Assembly (NCBI GenBank): GCA_030060845.1
Contig: CP094379.1
Location: forward strand, 869,601-933,600
Direction: 5' to 3'
DNA: 64,000 nucleotides
Origin: Candidatus Midichloria sp.
Lineage (GTDB): Bacteria; Pseudomonadota; Alphaproteobacteria; Rickettsiales; Midichloriaceae
Of the stretch, positions 62,945-64,000 are shown piece after piece. Numbering within the stretch: the stretch's first letter is position 1; every line of letters begins with the position of its first letter. The notes under the pieces are model-generated. The model did no database searches. It saw nothing but the letters and a program-made list of their open reading frames with translations, and was not told where the DNA came from. Position numbers and translations under genes: made by a program.

Positions 62945-63372
62945 TAAAATCAAAGCTTAGGATATGGACATTTTTTGTTGTGGCAATATTATCAAATTTT
63001 AGTAATACTTATTCGATAGGCTATATGCTAAATGCTGATTCTTTACTGGAGTTACAAATTGCTAAAGATAGTCCAACTAGGATAGAGGGAGAAAAAAGAT
63101 TAACAATATTTTTGTTCATCCTCAGGAGGCAACGGAAGTCGCAGTCCATGATTCAGGCTGTTTATTTATTTTAACTGCAACAAGGTAAAAATAGAGTTTA
63201 TTTAAGCCTTTATTGGAGAAAATGGCACAACACAAGATTTGGCTTTAGGTTTTACTAATGATAAGCCAAATCCCATAGAACTAATGAGATTTAAAGTAAT
63301 TCAACTAAAATCAACTAAAGAGAACAGCCATGATTGTAAACATATTAAAAAGGAAGACAAGAGTTAGAGTAT
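62945..63372 (+). pseudogene. traK: TraK remnant of a conjugative type IV system
   Basis: Pieces: LRIWTFFVVAILSNFSNTYS (signal), LLELQIAKDSPTRIEGEKRL, INNIFVHPQEATEVAVHDSG and CLFIL, FIGENGTTQDLALGFTNDKP then NPIELMRFKVI, ending KKEDKS. This is the secretin-like TraK of F-type conjugation (S-x-x-x-P-T-R-I, followed by a beta domain). It follows traE as in intact RAGE elements. traB, which would be next, is absent. Confidence 0.7.
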
Positions 63373-63599
63373 GTTTGGTTATCTTACTATACTAATAGTA
63401 CTATTGTATGGTACTAATGTTATTTATTTTAAATGAATATGGAATCTTTTCTTAACTTTCCTTTTTTAAGGAAAGTCAATATTTTTATTTGAAATAAAAA
63501 TCATTAATTATCTTTACGGCTTGAGATTAATCTGCCAAATAATAATCTTAGTTTTACACCTTCATAAATAATTATGTGCATGTTTTTTAATAAAACACT

Positions 63600-63995
63600 A
63601 TGAATATTTTCTATACTGGTGAAGTTTTGTCTAACAATGCTTTTGTATTTTTAAAATCACATCAAGATAGTTACTTGGTTGATGTAAGAACATACCAAGA
63701 GTGGGTCAGTGTTGGTATCCCTGATATCTCTTCTATAAACAAGGAAGTGATATTTTTATCTTGGAGAGTTGCTCCGCAAATGGAGATAAATAAGAGCTTT
63801 GTTTTGGAACTTTCAAGTGTAATTAAAGACAAGGATGCAGTAATCTACTTTTTGTGTAAGTCTGGTAGCAGATCTGCTGAGGCAGCTGTAGCTTTTTATA
63901 ATTTTGGGTATAGAAATAGTTATAATGTAAGCTATGGATTTGAAGGAGAGAATATAGGGTGGAAAGCATTAAGTTTACCGTGGAGAAAGGGGTAG
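63600..63995 (+). CDS. Rhodanese-like domain protein
   Basis: A 131-residue single-domain rhodanese. DVRTYQEWVSVGIPD near residues 28–42 is the conserved substrate-approach segment and FLCKSGSRSAEAAVAF near 84–99 the active-site loop with the catalytic Cys (C-K-S-G-x-R-S). Such proteins move sulfane sulfur, for thiolation or cyanide detoxification, in the cytosol; the acceptor here is unknown. It is complete, ending 5 bases before the window edge, and lies just after the decayed tra region, possibly the first chromosomal gene beyond the element. Confidence 0.88.
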   Translation: MNIFYTGEVLSNNAFVFLKSHQDSYLVDVRTYQEWVSVGIPDISSINKEVIFLSWRVAPQMEINKSFVLELSSVIKDKDAVIYFLCKSGSRSAEAAVAFYNFGYRNSYNVSYGFEGENIGWKALSLPWRKG

Positions 63996-64000
63996 AGAAT

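Overview
The window reads as the chromosome of an obligate intracellular alphaproteobacterium of the order Rickettsiales, undergoing reductive evolution. This is inferred from the low GC content, a 23S–5S rRNA pair with no 16S rRNA gene next to it, an NTT-family ATP/ADP translocase, alphaproteobacterial division and proteostasis genes (fzlA, sspB, a Tim44-like gene beside mltA and secB, a mitochondrial-type complex I accessory subunit), many frameshifted genes, and the wreck of a conjugative element of the RAGE (Rickettsiales amplified genetic element) type. A short remnant resembling fliQ hints at a once flagellated ancestor, as in the Midichloriaceae. I cannot assign a genus.

Layout. 1–5.6 kb: decayed transketolase, mdh, then grpE, recJ and gpsA. 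5.6–10.9 kb: debris flanking an intact mltA/tim44–secB block, bracketed by a 60-bp inverted repeat. 10.9–17.6 kb: secA, an SbmA/YddA-type ABC transporter, mutM, a DedA protein and a membrane-anchored YfgM-like protein. 18–19.2 kb: a dead DDE insertion sequence. 19.3–25.1 kb: rpsD, ftsZ, 23S and 5S rRNA. 25.8–31.5 kb: a reverse-strand block of rpsT, a PAP2 phosphatase, ispH and fzlA with rsmE debris, broken trmB, glyA, tRNA-Leu, then ruvA on the plus strand. 31.5–32.9 kb: a broken M48 protease and two opposed IS5-family fragments. 32.9–36.3 kb: tlc and an LTA-synthase-like alkaline-phosphatase-superfamily enzyme. 36.4–42.6 kb: debris and IS pieces around fmt–sspB, kdsD, xseB and the complex I subunit gene. 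42.6–46.2 kb: tRNA-His, broken hemB, two unknown genes and broken hemC. 46.2–49.4 kb: thyX and a full-length bifunctional (p)ppGpp synthetase/hydrolase. 49.5–54.6 kb: broken GH5 glycosidase, broken oligopeptidase B, intact mscS and broken queH. 54.7–59.6 kb: mnmE and a 1095-residue multidomain oxidoreductase. 59.6–63.4 kb: IS5 fragment and RAGE debris (traA relaxase, integrase, traL-traE-traK, plus a symporter and a YgjP-type metallopeptidase). 63.6 kb: a rhodanese.

Working together: the intact genes are mostly housekeeping: division (ftsZ, fzlA), protein export and quality control (secA, secB, grpE, sspB), replication and repair (recJ, mutM, ruvA, xseB), translation (rRNA, rpsD, rpsT, fmt, mnmE), envelope (gpsA, kdsD, mltA, dedA, PAP2), isoprenoids (ispH), one-carbon and thymidylate metabolism (glyA, thyX), and host nucleotide import (tlc). 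Lost functions form a pattern: haem biosynthesis (hemB and hemC), transketolase, queuosine (queH), two non-essential RNA methylases (trmB, rsmE) and peptidases (ptrB, M48). I did not find a clearly new multi-gene system. The least explained intact genes are the 406- and 116-residue unknown pair at 43.7–45.3 kb and the three-module oxidoreductase at 56.3–59.6 kb. The odd ATA start of glyA is the most testable single observation.
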